Positions 54,223 through 62,264 of a DNA stretch of 64,000 nucleotides are shown piece after piece (position 1 is the first letter of the stretch; each line of letters opens with the position of its first letter). The translations under genes were made by a program, and so were the position numbers. The stretch spans positions 218,995 through 282,994 of the forward strand of contig NZ_QXDC01000005.1 in the NCBI RefSeq assembly GCF_003550065.1, in the 5' to 3' direction. The notes under the pieces are model-generated. The model was not told where the DNA came from. It ran no database searches and worked only from the letters and a program-made list of their open reading frames with translations. This DNA is from Hephaestia caeni (GTDB taxonomy: Bacteria > Pseudomonadota > Alphaproteobacteria > Sphingomonadales > Sphingomonadaceae).

Positions 54223-55353
54223 TCAGGCGTGATCGATCACGAGGCCCTGGACCTCGTTGGCGATATCCTCGAACTTGTCGACGATCCTTTCGAGATGGCT
54301 GTAGATCTCGCGCCCGACGATGAACGTCATTGGTGTCGAGTTGCCGTGCGCCTTGAACAGCGCCTTCAACCCCGCTTCATGGATCTCGTCGGCATGGCCC
54401 TCGAGCTGGATCAGCCGCGACGTCAGTTCGTGGAGCCGCTGCGCGTTGGGGCCGAGCCGGCGCAGCAGCGGGATCGCCTCCGCCGTCACGCGCGCGGCTT
54501 CGACGATGATCCCGGTCATATCGCGCATCTGCGGCTCGAACGTGGTGAGTTCGTAGAGTTCGATCGACTTGCCGGTCGCGTTCATCTGGTCGATCGCGTC
54601 GTCCATCGTGCCGATCAGGTCGATGATCGCGCTACGATCGAACGGCGTCACGAACACGCGCCGCACGTCGAACAGGACTTCGCGCGTGATATCATCGGCC
54701 TGGTGTTCGCGCCGGATGATCTCGGCAATGTGCGCGCGGATATCGGCCCCGTCCTGGAACAACTCGGCAAGCGCTTCGCTTCCGGCCACCAGCGTCGCCG
54801 CATGCGCCTCGAACAGCTCGAAGAACCGCCCCTGTTGCGGCATCAGCGCATGAAACCAGCGCAATATCGGCAGCGTCTCGCGCATCTTGGATTGGACCGC
54901 GGGCATCGCCCATTCGGAGAGCGGCGTCGGTGCGGGCGGTTCGCGGAACCCCGCGATCAGCACCTTGAGTTCGGGTTCGTCGACCGCCTCTGCGGCATCG
55001 GCGAGATCGAACCAGCACGTCTCGCGTTCGTCCTGTTCGGGCCACTCGTCGGCCTGCTCGCGAAACAGCAGCGGGAACAGCGCGACGTTCATACTCTGCG
55101 TAGTGCCGTCGCGCCGGCGCTTGGCGTAGCGATACTCGCCGAGCGCGGTGGGGCACGCAATGCCCGTCACGCCTGCCTCTTCGAACGCCTCGTGCGCGGC
55201 CGCCTCGTGCAACGCGATCCCTTTCACCGGGTTGCCCTTGGGGACGACCCAGCGGCGCGACTCGCGAGAGGTGATCAGCATCACGCGCGCGTGGCCCGTG
55301 GCGTCGATCTGGTACGGCAATGCAGCGACCTGGCGGATGGCGATTTCTTTCAC
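54223..55353 (-). CDS. Nudix hydrolase fused to DUF47 (PhoU-like Pit accessory) domain
   Basis: This 376-aa protein has two unrelated parts. Residues about 1-140 are a Nudix domain with WVVPKGNPVKG followed by the Nudix helix ALHEAAAHEAFEEAGV. The core acidic metal ligands (E and EE) are present, while the canonical Glu and Arg of the box are replaced (Ile and His), as in PKGxP-type Nudix proteins near the DIPP group. Residues about 155-376 are a DUF47 helical bundle, which usually stands alone beside Pit transporters. It precedes pit in one operon. A role coupling a phosphate-rich metabolite to phosphate import is inference. Confidence 0.88.
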   Translation of the reverse strand: MKEIAIRQVAALPYQIDATGHARVMLITSRESRRWVVPKGNPVKGIALHEAAAHEAFEEAGVTGIACPTALGEYRYAKRRRDGTTQSMNVALFPLLFREQADEWPEQDERETCWFDLADAAEAVDEPELKVLIAGFREPPAPTPLSEWAMPAVQSKMRETLPILRWFHALMPQQGRFFELFEAHAATLVAGSEALAELFQDGADIRAHIAEIIRREHQADDITREVLFDVRRVFVTPFDRSAIIDLIGTMDDAIDQMNATGKSIELYELTTFEPQMRDMTGIIVEAARVTAEAIPLLRRLGPNAQRLHELTSRLIQLEGHADEIHEAGLKALFKAHGNSTPMTFIVGREIYSHLERIVDKFEDIANEVQGLVIDHA

Positions 55354-55504
55354 TTTTATGACAAGGCGTCCGTGCGCGCTCGATAATGCGTCACGGCCGC
55401 CAAGCCAACAGTCGAGATGACGTGTACGCCCGCTTCCCTTTTTGCCGCGCGCGCGCTATGGCGCCGCGTCTTTCCGATACACTCCATCTTATCAGAGGTT
55501 TTGT

Positions 55505-55723
55505 TTGGCCAAGGAAGAACTCCTCGAAATGCGCGGCCATGTGGTCGAACTGCTGCCCAACGCCATGTTCCGTGTCCGGCTGGAAAATGACCATGAGATT
55601 CTGGGTCATACCGCCGGCAAGATGCGCAAGAACCGCATCCGCGTGCTCGTCGGCGACGAGGTGCTCGTCGAACTGACGCCCTACGACCTGACTAAGGGTC
55701 GCATCACTTACCGATTCAAGTGA
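55505..55723 (+). CDS. infA: Translation initiation factor IF-1
   Basis: This 72-aa S1-fold (OB) protein is the normal length of IF-1, with AKEELLEMRGHVVELLPNAM and RIRVLVGDEVLVELTPYDL and the ending KGRITYRFK. The start is a TTG with AGAGG upstream; longer starts would add residues not found in IF-1. Confidence 0.96.
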   Translation: MAKEELLEMRGHVVELLPNAMFRVRLENDHEILGHTAGKMRKNRIRVLVGDEVLVELTPYDLTKGRITYRFK

Positions 55724-55741
55724 TCTGCGTCTGCGCAGGTC

Positions 55742-55761
55742 ATCCCCGCGCCGGCGGGGAT
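55742..55761. repeat. REP-like palindrome between infA and maf
   Basis: ATCCCCGC-GCCG-GCGGGGAT is a perfect 8-bp stem with a 4-nt loop. It looks like a repetitive extragenic palindrome and may also act as an RNA stop signal after infA. Confidence 0.65.
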
Positions 55762-55784
55762 CCAGCAAGATAAAGGAGCCGCCG

Positions 55785-56354
55785 ATGCGGCTCGTCCTCG
55801 CTTCCTCGTCGCCGCGCCGCCGCGATCTGCTCGCGCGGCTCGGGATCGTGCCCGACGCGATCGTCTCTCCCGATATCGACGAAAGCCCGCTCGCCAGCGA
55901 GTTGCCGCGCGCCTATGCGCTGCGCCTTGCCCGCGCGAAGGCGGCGGCCGTGGCGCGGACGCCCGGCGATGTGATCCTCGCCGGCGACACCACGATCGCG
56001 CTCGGCCGCCGCATCCTGCCGCCCGCCGACGACGAGACGATCCAGCGCCGCCTGCTCGGCCTGCTTTCGGGGCGGCGCCACCATTGCCTGTCGGCGGTCT
56101 GCGTGATCGATACGCGCGGCACCGCGCGCACCCGGCTGGTCGATACCGTGGTCGCGTTCAAACGCCTCTCGGATGCCGAGATCGCCCGCTACATCGCGTG
56201 CGGCGAAGGGCTCGGCAACGCGGGCGGCTACGCGATCCAGGGCCGTGCCGAGGCATTCGTCCGCTTTCTCTCGGGCAGCCATTCGGGCGTGGTCGGGCTG
56301 CCGCTGTTCGAAACCCGCGCCTTGCTCGAAACCGCGGGCGTACCGCTTGGCTGA
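55785..56354 (+). CDS. maf: Maf-family nucleoside triphosphate pyrophosphatase
   Basis: This 189-aa Maf protein has the N-terminal LASSSPRRRDLLARLGI motif, GDTTIALGRRIL, and GYAIQGRAEAF. Maf enzymes remove non-canonical or pyrimidine nucleotides by releasing PPi. It overlaps the RNase gene by 8 bp, which makes them an operon. Confidence 0.95.
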   Translation: MRLVLASSSPRRRDLLARLGIVPDAIVSPDIDESPLASELPRAYALRLARAKAAAVARTPGDVILAGDTTIALGRRILPPADDETIQRRLLGLLSGRRHHCLSAVCVIDTRGTARTRLVDTVVAFKRLSDAEIARYIACGEGLGNAGGYAIQGRAEAFVRFLSGSHSGVVGLPLFETRALLETAGVPLG

Positions 56355-57282
56355 GTGGCTTTACGAAGCCGGGATCGGCGAGACGCGTGCCGCGCTCGTC
56401 GAGGGCGGCACCATCGTCGAAGCGCGCATCGAACTCGACGGCAATCTCGCGGTCGGCACGATCGCCGAGGCGCGGCGGCGCGGCGATCATGTCGTGCTTG
56501 CCGACGGCCGCGAGGCGATGCTCGATCGTGCGCCACCGAGCCTCGGCGAAGGCGCGGCGCTGATCGTCGAGATCGTCCGCGAGGCGATCCCCGAGCCCGG
56601 CCGCGCCAAGCGCGCGCGCGCCATCCCCGCCGCGCCGGATGCGCTTCCCGCCCCCGGCCCCGATCTGCTCGCGCGCATCACCGCAACGGGGATTCCCGTC
56701 CGCCGCCCGCAGGCACACGAACCCGACGCACTCGAGGCCACAGGCTGGTCCGAACTGCTCGACGAAGCCGAGACCGGCGAGATCGCCTTCGGGCGCGGTG
56801 CGCTGCGCCTGTCGCCGACCCCGGCGATGACCTTGTTCGATGTCGACGGCGCACCGCCGTTGCCCGGTCTCGCGATTGCGGGCGCGACCGCCACCGCCAC
56901 CGCGATCCGCCGCCTCGATATCGGCGGATCGATCGGGATCGACCTGCCCACGCTCAGCGGCAAGACCGACCGCCAGCGCGTCGCCGAGGCAATCGACGCG
57001 GCGCTGCCCCCGCCCTTCGAGCGCACCGCGATGAACGGCTTCGGCTTCTTGCAGATCGTCCGCCCGCGCCCGCGCGCGTCGCTGGTCGAACTGCTCCGCG
57101 CGGACCCCGCCGGGGCGATCGCGCGCGCAGGCTTGCGGACGATCGAACGCACCCCGCCGCCGGTGCCGCAACGCCACGTGCTGCCCGCCCCCGCGCTTGC
57201 ATGGCTCGCTGCGCGGCCCCATCTCACGGTCGAACTGTCGCGCCGCACCGGCGCGCGAATCGACTTCGTTTCCGGAAGCTGA
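56347..57282 (+). CDS. RNase E/G-type ribonuclease, compact form
   Basis: This 311-aa protein has an N-terminal EWLYEAGIGETRAALVEGG and C-terminal catalytic region with the metal motif TLFDVDGA and the Asp of GIDLPTL. It resembles the catalytic domain of RNase E/G but is much shorter than either, lacking a separate S1 domain of normal size. The start is a TTG inside the maf stop overlap. It is followed by yacG 1 bp later. Confidence 0.8.
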   Translation: MAEWLYEAGIGETRAALVEGGTIVEARIELDGNLAVGTIAEARRRGDHVVLADGREAMLDRAPPSLGEGAALIVEIVREAIPEPGRAKRARAIPAAPDALPAPGPDLLARITATGIPVRRPQAHEPDALEATGWSELLDEAETGEIAFGRGALRLSPTPAMTLFDVDGAPPLPGLAIAGATATATAIRRLDIGGSIGIDLPTLSGKTDRQRVAEAIDAALPPPFERTAMNGFGFLQIVRPRPRASLVELLRADPAGAIARAGLRTIERTPPPVPQRHVLPAPALAWLAARPHLTVELSRRTGARIDFVSGS

Positions 57283-57283
57283 C

Positions 57284-57481
57284 ATGGCCGTTGCCGAAAC
57301 CTGCCCGATCTGCGGCAAGCCCACCGATCCCGAGCACAAACCTTTTTGCGGCCGCGGATGCCGCGATCGCGATCTGCTGAAATGGCTCGGCGAGGGCTAT
57401 CGCGTGCCCGCCGAACCTGTCGATTCCGACACGATCGCAAATCCGCGCCCGGGGCTGGACACCGACGATAGCCGCGATTAA
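57284..57481 (+). CDS. yacG: DNA gyrase inhibitor YacG (zinc-ribbon)
   Basis: This 65-aa protein has a treble-clef zinc site, CPICGKP and CGRGCRDRD (C-x2-C and C-x3-C), and DLLKWLGEGYRVP. YacG homologues bind GyrB and inhibit gyrase. It is the last gene of the maf-RNase-yacG unit. Confidence 0.92.
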   Translation: MAVAETCPICGKPTDPEHKPFCGRGCRDRDLLKWLGEGYRVPAEPVDSDTIANPRPGLDTDDSRD

Positions 57482-57513
57482 AGCCCGCCTCTCTTCCGGC
57501 GCCCGTCGGATGT

Positions 57514-57589
57514 GCCCAGGTAGCTCAGTTGGTAGAGCATGCGACTGAAAATCGCAGTGTCGGCGGTTCGATCCCGTCCCTGGGCACCA
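57514..57589 (+). tRNA. tRNA-Phe(GAA)
   Basis: A full cloverleaf with acceptor GCCCAGG/CCTGGGC, D-arm TAGCTCAGTTGGTAGAGC, anticodon loop CTGAAAA (anticodon GAA), T-arm GGTTCGATCCC and an encoded CCA. Confidence 0.97.
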
Positions 57590-57735
57590 TGATCCGCTTC
57601 CACCGGATGCCGTGATCGCTCCTAAATAGCTCGTTAACCACGGCGCGATGGTGCCGAAGCGGCGGCCTCGACGTCCACGCAAATTGCGCATATCGGCCCG
57701 ATCGCTCGCTGACGCCGCGTTGGGCCGGCCGCGGC

Positions 57736-58374
57736 ATGATCGTCGGCATGATCGAGCGCCCCTTCTTCCCTTACGCAACCGAGGCCGATCCCGATCCGGT
57801 CGCGCCGTCATCGGGCGCGGTCACCGCTGCCGAGATCGTCCGCAACTTCTCGGCGGTGCGCCAGCGCGCACTCGGTGGGCCGGTGATGGTGACGCACCAC
57901 GGCAAGGAATCGCATGTCCTGTGTTCGGCCGCACTGTTCCGGTCGCTGCTGCGGCAGCGCGACGCGATTGGCGACGGCGCGATCGCGCTCCAGATCGTCC
58001 AGCTCGCCGCGTGGATCGATCAGGGGCTGATCCTGATCGACGCCGATGAGCGCATCGTCCACGCCAACCCGGCTCTGGTCTTCCTGTTTCCCTACGATCC
58101 CGCGCGACTGACCGGTCGCCGATTGTTCGACGCGATCCCCGAACTCGCCGGTACGCTGGCCGAATCGTACCTGCGTCACGCCGCGGCATCGCGCGACGTG
58201 CGGCTGTTCGAGATGCCCTCGCCGTTCCGCAAGGACGCCTGGCTACAATGCCGCCGCGCGCCGGTGGGTGACGGCATCGCCCTCCTGCTGCGCGACATCG
58301 GCCCCGATATGCGAGCCGCCTGCGGCACCGAAACGCAATTACGAACCATCGGTATGGTGGAACGCATTTCATGA
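57736..58374 (+). CDS. Phd/YefM-like DNA-binding domain fused to a PAS domain
   Basis: This protein of about 212 aa (an ATG at 57748 is also possible) has two parts. Residues about 28-72 match a Phd/YefM antitoxin fold (TAAEIVRNFSAVRQRALGG, PVMVTHHGKESHVLCSAALF). Residues about 90-195 match a PAS sensory fold (LILIDADERIVHANPALVFL, ending ALLLRDIG). No toxin partner is present. It lies 170 bp upstream of the double-glycine peptide gene on the same strand and could be its ligand-responsive regulator. That role is inference. Confidence 0.7.
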   Translation: MIVGMIERPFFPYATEADPDPVAPSSGAVTAAEIVRNFSAVRQRALGGPVMVTHHGKESHVLCSAALFRSLLRQRDAIGDGAIALQIVQLAAWIDQGLILIDADERIVHANPALVFLFPYDPARLTGRRLFDAIPELAGTLAESYLRHAAASRDVRLFEMPSPFRKDAWLQCRRAPVGDGIALLLRDIGPDMRAACGTETQLRTIGMVERIS

Positions 58375-58425
58375 ATAAGATCGACAAAAAATGCGAATAA
58401 TTCTCCTTAAACACAAAAACCGTCC

Positions 58426-58440
58426 GTTCCTGATCGGAAC
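58426..58440. promoter_or_regulatory. Inverted repeat GTTCC-TGATC-GGAAC upstream of the peptide gene
   Basis: This perfect 5-bp arm inverted repeat sits in the AT-rich leader, about 25 bp before the proposed -35 of the peptide gene. It could bind the Phd-PAS protein; no evidence beyond position. Confidence 0.35.
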
Positions 58441-58462
58441 ATCACTTAACGGCTATTACAAA

Positions 58463-58491
58463 TTGAACGACGCGTAACATGGAACGACAAT
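58463..58491 (+). promoter_or_regulatory. Candidate promoter of the double-glycine peptide gene
   Basis: TTGAAC (58463-58468) and GACAAT (58486-58491) are separated by 17 bp. They lie in the only clearly AT-rich segment of the surrounding 5 kb, 54 bp upstream of the peptide start. Confidence 0.4.
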
Positions 58492-58544
58492 CTCCCTACC
58501 GATCAATTGGGTCGGTTATCTACACCATGAATGGAGATGATGAC

Positions 58545-58739
58545 ATGCGCACTCTCGAAAAGAGCGAACTAAACCAGGTTTCCGGTGCCGGGCTGCTGGG
58601 GCTGAGCCTGAACCTGCTCAACCTGGTGGGCGTGAAGGCGCGCGTCGACCTCGGCGGCAATCACCGCTCGGGTCGCGGCGGTCGTGGCTACGATCGCTGC
58701 GAGCGTAGCAACCGCGGCCATCGTCGCGACTGCTACTGA
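58545..58739 (+). CDS. Colicin V-type double-glycine leader peptide (candidate microcin precursor)
   Basis: This 64-aa peptide begins with MRTLEKSELNQVSGA, nearly the colicin V leader: L at -12, E at -8, L at -7, V at -4, G at -2 and A at -1, so a C39 peptidase should cut after Ala15. The mature part is 49 aa. It has a hydrophobic segment (LLGLSLNLLNLVG), then a strongly basic Gly/Arg/His-rich tail with Cys52 and Cys63, a possible disulfide. Net charge of the core is about +6. GGAG lies 8 bp before the ATG at 58545, so that start is chosen over 58527. The three genes downstream form its likely exporter. Confidence 0.85.
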   Translation: MRTLEKSELNQVSGAGLLGLSLNLLNLVGVKARVDLGGNHRSGRGGRGYDRCERSNRGHRRDCY

Positions 58740-58788
58740 GCGGCGCGCCGCTGAAAGTGGGCCGATCGGCGCGATCGTCGGTCGGCCC
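58739..58788 (+). promoter_or_regulatory. Two stem-loops between the peptide gene and its exporter genes
   Basis: AGCGGC-GC-GCCGCT (58739-58752) overlaps the peptide stop. A second stem, GGGCCGATC paired with GGTCGGCCC (58759-58767 and 58780-58788, one G-T wobble), follows. No T-run is present. Such stems could stabilise the peptide part of the message or partly stop read-through, giving more peptide than exporter. Confidence 0.5.
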
Positions 58789-58842
58789 ATCGCTTCGCTC
58801 CCGTTCGCCACCGCGGCGCCAACCACGGAGTCGATCTTTCCG

Positions 58843-60081
58843 ATGCTGTTCCGATTGGAAGTCATCGAGCACAAACGGCTCCGCCCCTTCGGGCGCGCGG
58901 TGCCGCTCTATGCGAACGATATGCTGCCGATCGTGGTGCTGCTCATCCTCGTCGTGCTCGGCACGGCGCTGTGGCTTGCCAGCGGCACCTATGCGCGCAC
59001 CGCCACCGTGCCGGGCTGGGTCGTCCCCGATGGCCCCGCCGCGCGGATCACGCCTGCCCAGCGCGGGATGTTGGTTGCGCTCGATGTCCGCGAGGGCCAG
59101 CGCGTGCGGCGCGGCGACCGGCTCGGCACGGTCGAGATCCAGAGCGCCAACGCGCTGAGCGCCGATCCCGCCGCCGAATCGCTCGACATCGTCGCGCGCG
59201 AGCGCGCCCAGATCGGCGAGCGCCGCCACCTCGCGACCGCGGCGAGCACCGCGGAACGCAGCCGTCTCGATGCCGCCACGCGGCAGCTCCACCTCCGCAT
59301 CAAGGCGCTCGACCGCCAGATCGCGCTTCAGCGCGCGCGCGTCGCGTCGTCGCGCCGCAGCTTTGCGATCATCGGCGACGCGCGCCAGAAGAACTACGTC
59401 TCGCGGATCGATTTCGAGAACCAGCATCGCGCGCATCTCGACGAGGAAGCGCGCTTGCAGGAACTGATTGCCGAACGCGCCACGCTCGGCGGGCAGGTCG
59501 CCGATAACCAGGCCGCGATCCGCCAGGCGCCGATCGATCTCGGCCGAACGCTCGCCGATCTCTCGTCGCGCGGCATGGAACTCGATCAGCGCCGGCTCGA
59601 CATCGCCGGTACGCGATCGATCGTCCTCACGGCGCCGATCGACGGCCAGGTCGCCGCGCTCCAGTCACGCGCCGGGCAGGCGGTCGGCCCCGATCGCCCG
59701 GTGATGGTCGTGCTCGGCGATGACGCGCGGCTCGACGTCGAATTGTTCGCGCCCAGCCGCGCGATCGGCTTCGCGCGCGTCGGCGAGCGCGTGCGGCTGA
59801 TGTACGACGCTTTCCCCTACCAGCAGTTCGGCACCTTCGGCGGCACCATCACCCGCATCTCGCGCACCGCGCTCGGCCCCGACGAGATCGCCGCACCATT
59901 GTCGATCGACGAACCCGCCTATCGCGTCCGCGTCCGGCTCGATGCGCAGGCGGTGCGCGCGTTCGGCAGCCGCTATCCTGTCCAGCCGGGAATGACGCTC
60001 GGCGCCACGCTGATCCTCGAACGCCAGACTTTCCTCGATTGGCTGCTCGCGCCGATCAGGGCGATCCGGGCGAAGGCATGA
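58843..60081 (+). CDS. CvaA/HlyD-type membrane fusion protein
   Basis: This 412-aa periplasmic adaptor has one N-terminal membrane helix (about 27-48, MLPIVVLLILVVLGTALWLA), a split lipoyl domain and a long coiled coil (about 105-245), and a beta-barrel region with the HlyD signature ending (RVRVRLDAQAV, GMTLGATLILERQTFLDWL). It bridges the ABC transporter to the outer-membrane protein. I chose the ATG at 58843, matching homologues. It overlaps the transporter gene by 4 bp. Confidence 0.93.
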   Translation: MLFRLEVIEHKRLRPFGRAVPLYANDMLPIVVLLILVVLGTALWLASGTYARTATVPGWVVPDGPAARITPAQRGMLVALDVREGQRVRRGDRLGTVEIQSANALSADPAAESLDIVARERAQIGERRHLATAASTAERSRLDAATRQLHLRIKALDRQIALQRARVASSRRSFAIIGDARQKNYVSRIDFENQHRAHLDEEARLQELIAERATLGGQVADNQAAIRQAPIDLGRTLADLSSRGMELDQRRLDIAGTRSIVLTAPIDGQVAALQSRAGQAVGPDRPVMVVLGDDARLDVELFAPSRAIGFARVGERVRLMYDAFPYQQFGTFGGTITRISRTALGPDEIAAPLSIDEPAYRVRVRLDAQAVRAFGSRYPVQPGMTLGATLILERQTFLDWLLAPIRAIRAKA

Positions 60082-62264
60082 CCACGCTCGCGGCGCTGCC
60101 GCCCTTCGGCATGGCGATGAACCTGCTCAACTATTCGGGGCAGGCGATGCTGCCGATGATTCGCCAGTCCGAGACCGCCGAGTGCGGGCTGGCGTGCTTG
60201 GCGATGGTCGCCTCGTATCACGGCCATCGCACCACGCTCTGCATGCTGCGCCGCCGCCTGCCGGTCTCGTTGACCGGGCTGTCGCTCGCCGACCTGATCG
60301 ACATGGCCGACGAGATCGGCCTCACCGCCCGCCCGCTGCGCGCCGAGATGGACGAGATCGCATCGATCCGCCTGCCCGCGGTGCTGCATTGGGATCTGAC
60401 CCATTTCGTCGTGCTCAAGGCGGTGAAGCGCACGCTGGCCGGCCGGCGCTACATCGTCCACGATCCGGCGCGCGGAATCGTCTCGCTCGGCGCCACCGAA
60501 ATGTCGCGGCACTGGACCGGCATCGCGCTCGAACTCGCGCCCACCGGCGCGCTTGCCCGCGTCGATCAGCGCGCGCGGCTCCGCCTGTCGCAGCTCGGGC
60601 TCAATCTCGTCGGGCTCAAGAGCGCGCTCGCCCAGGCGCTCGGCCTGTCGCTGCTGCTCCAGCTTTTCGCGTTCGCCGCGCCCTTCTACCTCCAGCTCGC
60701 GGTCGACAAGGCGATTCCATCGCTCGACACCAGCCTCCTTGCCGCGCTCGCGATCGGCTTCGCCGGGCTCGCGCTGATCGGCATCGTGACGCGCGGGGTG
60801 CGCGATCTGATCCTGCTGCGCATCGGCAGCGCGGTCGGCTTTTCGATGGTGGCGGACCTGTTCCGTCACCTCCTTCGCCTGCCCGTCGCCTTTTTCGAAC
60901 GCCGCCACACCGGCGACGTGCTGTCGCGCTTCGGCTCGACCGATGCGATCACGAATGTGCTCAGCCACGGCCTGATCGCCGGCGTGATCGATGCCGCGAT
61001 GGCGCTGCTGACGCTGGCGATGATGATCTATTATTCGCCGTTGCTTGCCGGCCTCGCGGTCGTCGCGCTCGCGATCTTCGTCACCGCGCGGCTCGCCACG
61101 GTGCGGCGGCTGCAACGGCTGACCGCCGATGCGATCGCCGCCAAGGCCGACGAATCGAGTACCATGATCGAAACCGTGCGCGGGATCGCCACGATCAAGC
61201 TGTTCGGCCGCCGCGGCGATCGGCTGCGGCTGTGGCAGAACCGCCGCGCCGACGCGATCAACGCCGATCTAAAGCTCCAGCGGATGACGATCTGGTTCGA
61301 GCTGCTCGGCGAAGGCGTCACCCGGATCGAAACCGTGCTGTTCGTCTTCCTTGCGGTGTCGATGGTGATCGCGGGCAGCTTCACCGTCGGCATGATCTTC
61401 GCCTTCCTCGCCTATAAGGGGCAATTCCTCGATGCCGGGCTGCGCTTCGCCGATCTGGTCGCCGATTGGAAAACGCTCGACACGCATGTCGATCGCATCG
61501 CCGACATCGCGCTCGAACCGCCCGAGGACGATCCCCCTTCCCTGTCCCGCACGGGCAAGCCCACCTTCACCGGCCGCATCGAGCTTGCAGGCGTGCGCTT
61601 CGCTTATGGCCGCGGCGGCCCGGAGATCCTGCGCGGTGCCAGCCTGACGGTTGAACCCGGTGATTCGGTGGCGATCACCGGCGCCTCGGGGTGCGGCAAA
61701 TCGACATTGCTCAAGTTGCTGCTCGGCTTCCATGCGCCCACCGGCGGCCAGATTCTCGTCGGTGGCGAACCGTTGGCGCAATGTGGCCTCGCCGCATTCC
61801 GCCGTCACCTCGGCGTCGTCCAGCAGCATGACGTGCTCTATGCGGGCACGATCGCGGAGAATATCGCCTTCTTCGATCCGCATCTCGATTTCGATCAAGT
61901 GCTGCGGTGCGCCCGTTTGGCGTGCGTTGATGATGACATCGCGCGGCTGCCGATGGGGTATGACAGCCTCGTCGGCGACATGGGCTCGTCGCTCTCGGGC
62001 GGGCAGCGCCAGCGCGTCTTCCTTGCCCGCGCGCTCTACCGCCAGCCGCGCCTGCTGCTGCTCGACGAAGGCACCGCCAATCTCGACACGGCGTGCGAGG
62101 CCGCGGTCAACGCCAACCTCGCGCACCTTCCCATCACGCGCATCATCATCGCACACCGCCCCGAGACGATCGCGACGGCGCGCCGCATCGTCCGGCTCCA
62201 CGACGGGCTGCTCGACGAACTGCCGCCCGCCGCGCCGATCGCGCTCAACCGGGCCTCGGCGTGA
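60078..62264 (+). CDS. C39 peptidase-containing ABC transporter (bacteriocin maturation and export)
   Basis: This 728-aa transporter both cuts and exports double-glycine peptides. The C39 peptidase domain (about 20-150) has the catalytic Gln30 and Cys36 (QSETAECGLACL), His109 (DLTHFVVLK) and Asp129 (HDPARG). The membrane domain has six helices (about 185-440). The ATPase has Walker A GASGCGKST (about 535), signature LSGGQRQR, and Walker B LLLLDEGTANLD. All catalytic residues are present, so it is active. It sits in a 4-bp overlap with both neighbours. Confidence 0.95.
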   Translation: MTTLAALPPFGMAMNLLNYSGQAMLPMIRQSETAECGLACLAMVASYHGHRTTLCMLRRRLPVSLTGLSLADLIDMADEIGLTARPLRAEMDEIASIRLPAVLHWDLTHFVVLKAVKRTLAGRRYIVHDPARGIVSLGATEMSRHWTGIALELAPTGALARVDQRARLRLSQLGLNLVGLKSALAQALGLSLLLQLFAFAAPFYLQLAVDKAIPSLDTSLLAALAIGFAGLALIGIVTRGVRDLILLRIGSAVGFSMVADLFRHLLRLPVAFFERRHTGDVLSRFGSTDAITNVLSHGLIAGVIDAAMALLTLAMMIYYSPLLAGLAVVALAIFVTARLATVRRLQRLTADAIAAKADESSTMIETVRGIATIKLFGRRGDRLRLWQNRRADAINADLKLQRMTIWFELLGEGVTRIETVLFVFLAVSMVIAGSFTVGMIFAFLAYKGQFLDAGLRFADLVADWKTLDTHVDRIADIALEPPEDDPPSLSRTGKPTFTGRIELAGVRFAYGRGGPEILRGASLTVEPGDSVAITGASGCGKSTLLKLLLGFHAPTGGQILVGGEPLAQCGLAAFRRHLGVVQQHDVLYAGTIAENIAFFDPHLDFDQVLRCARLACVDDDIARLPMGYDSLVGDMGSSLSGGQRQRVFLARALYRQPRLLLLDEGTANLDTACEAAVNANLAHLPITRIIIAHRPETIATARRIVRLHDGLLDELPPAAPIALNRASA

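Noticed and set aside
57736..58374. Toxin-antitoxin pair
   Set aside because: The Phd/YefM-like domain has no toxin gene on either side, so I treat it as a regulator fusion instead.
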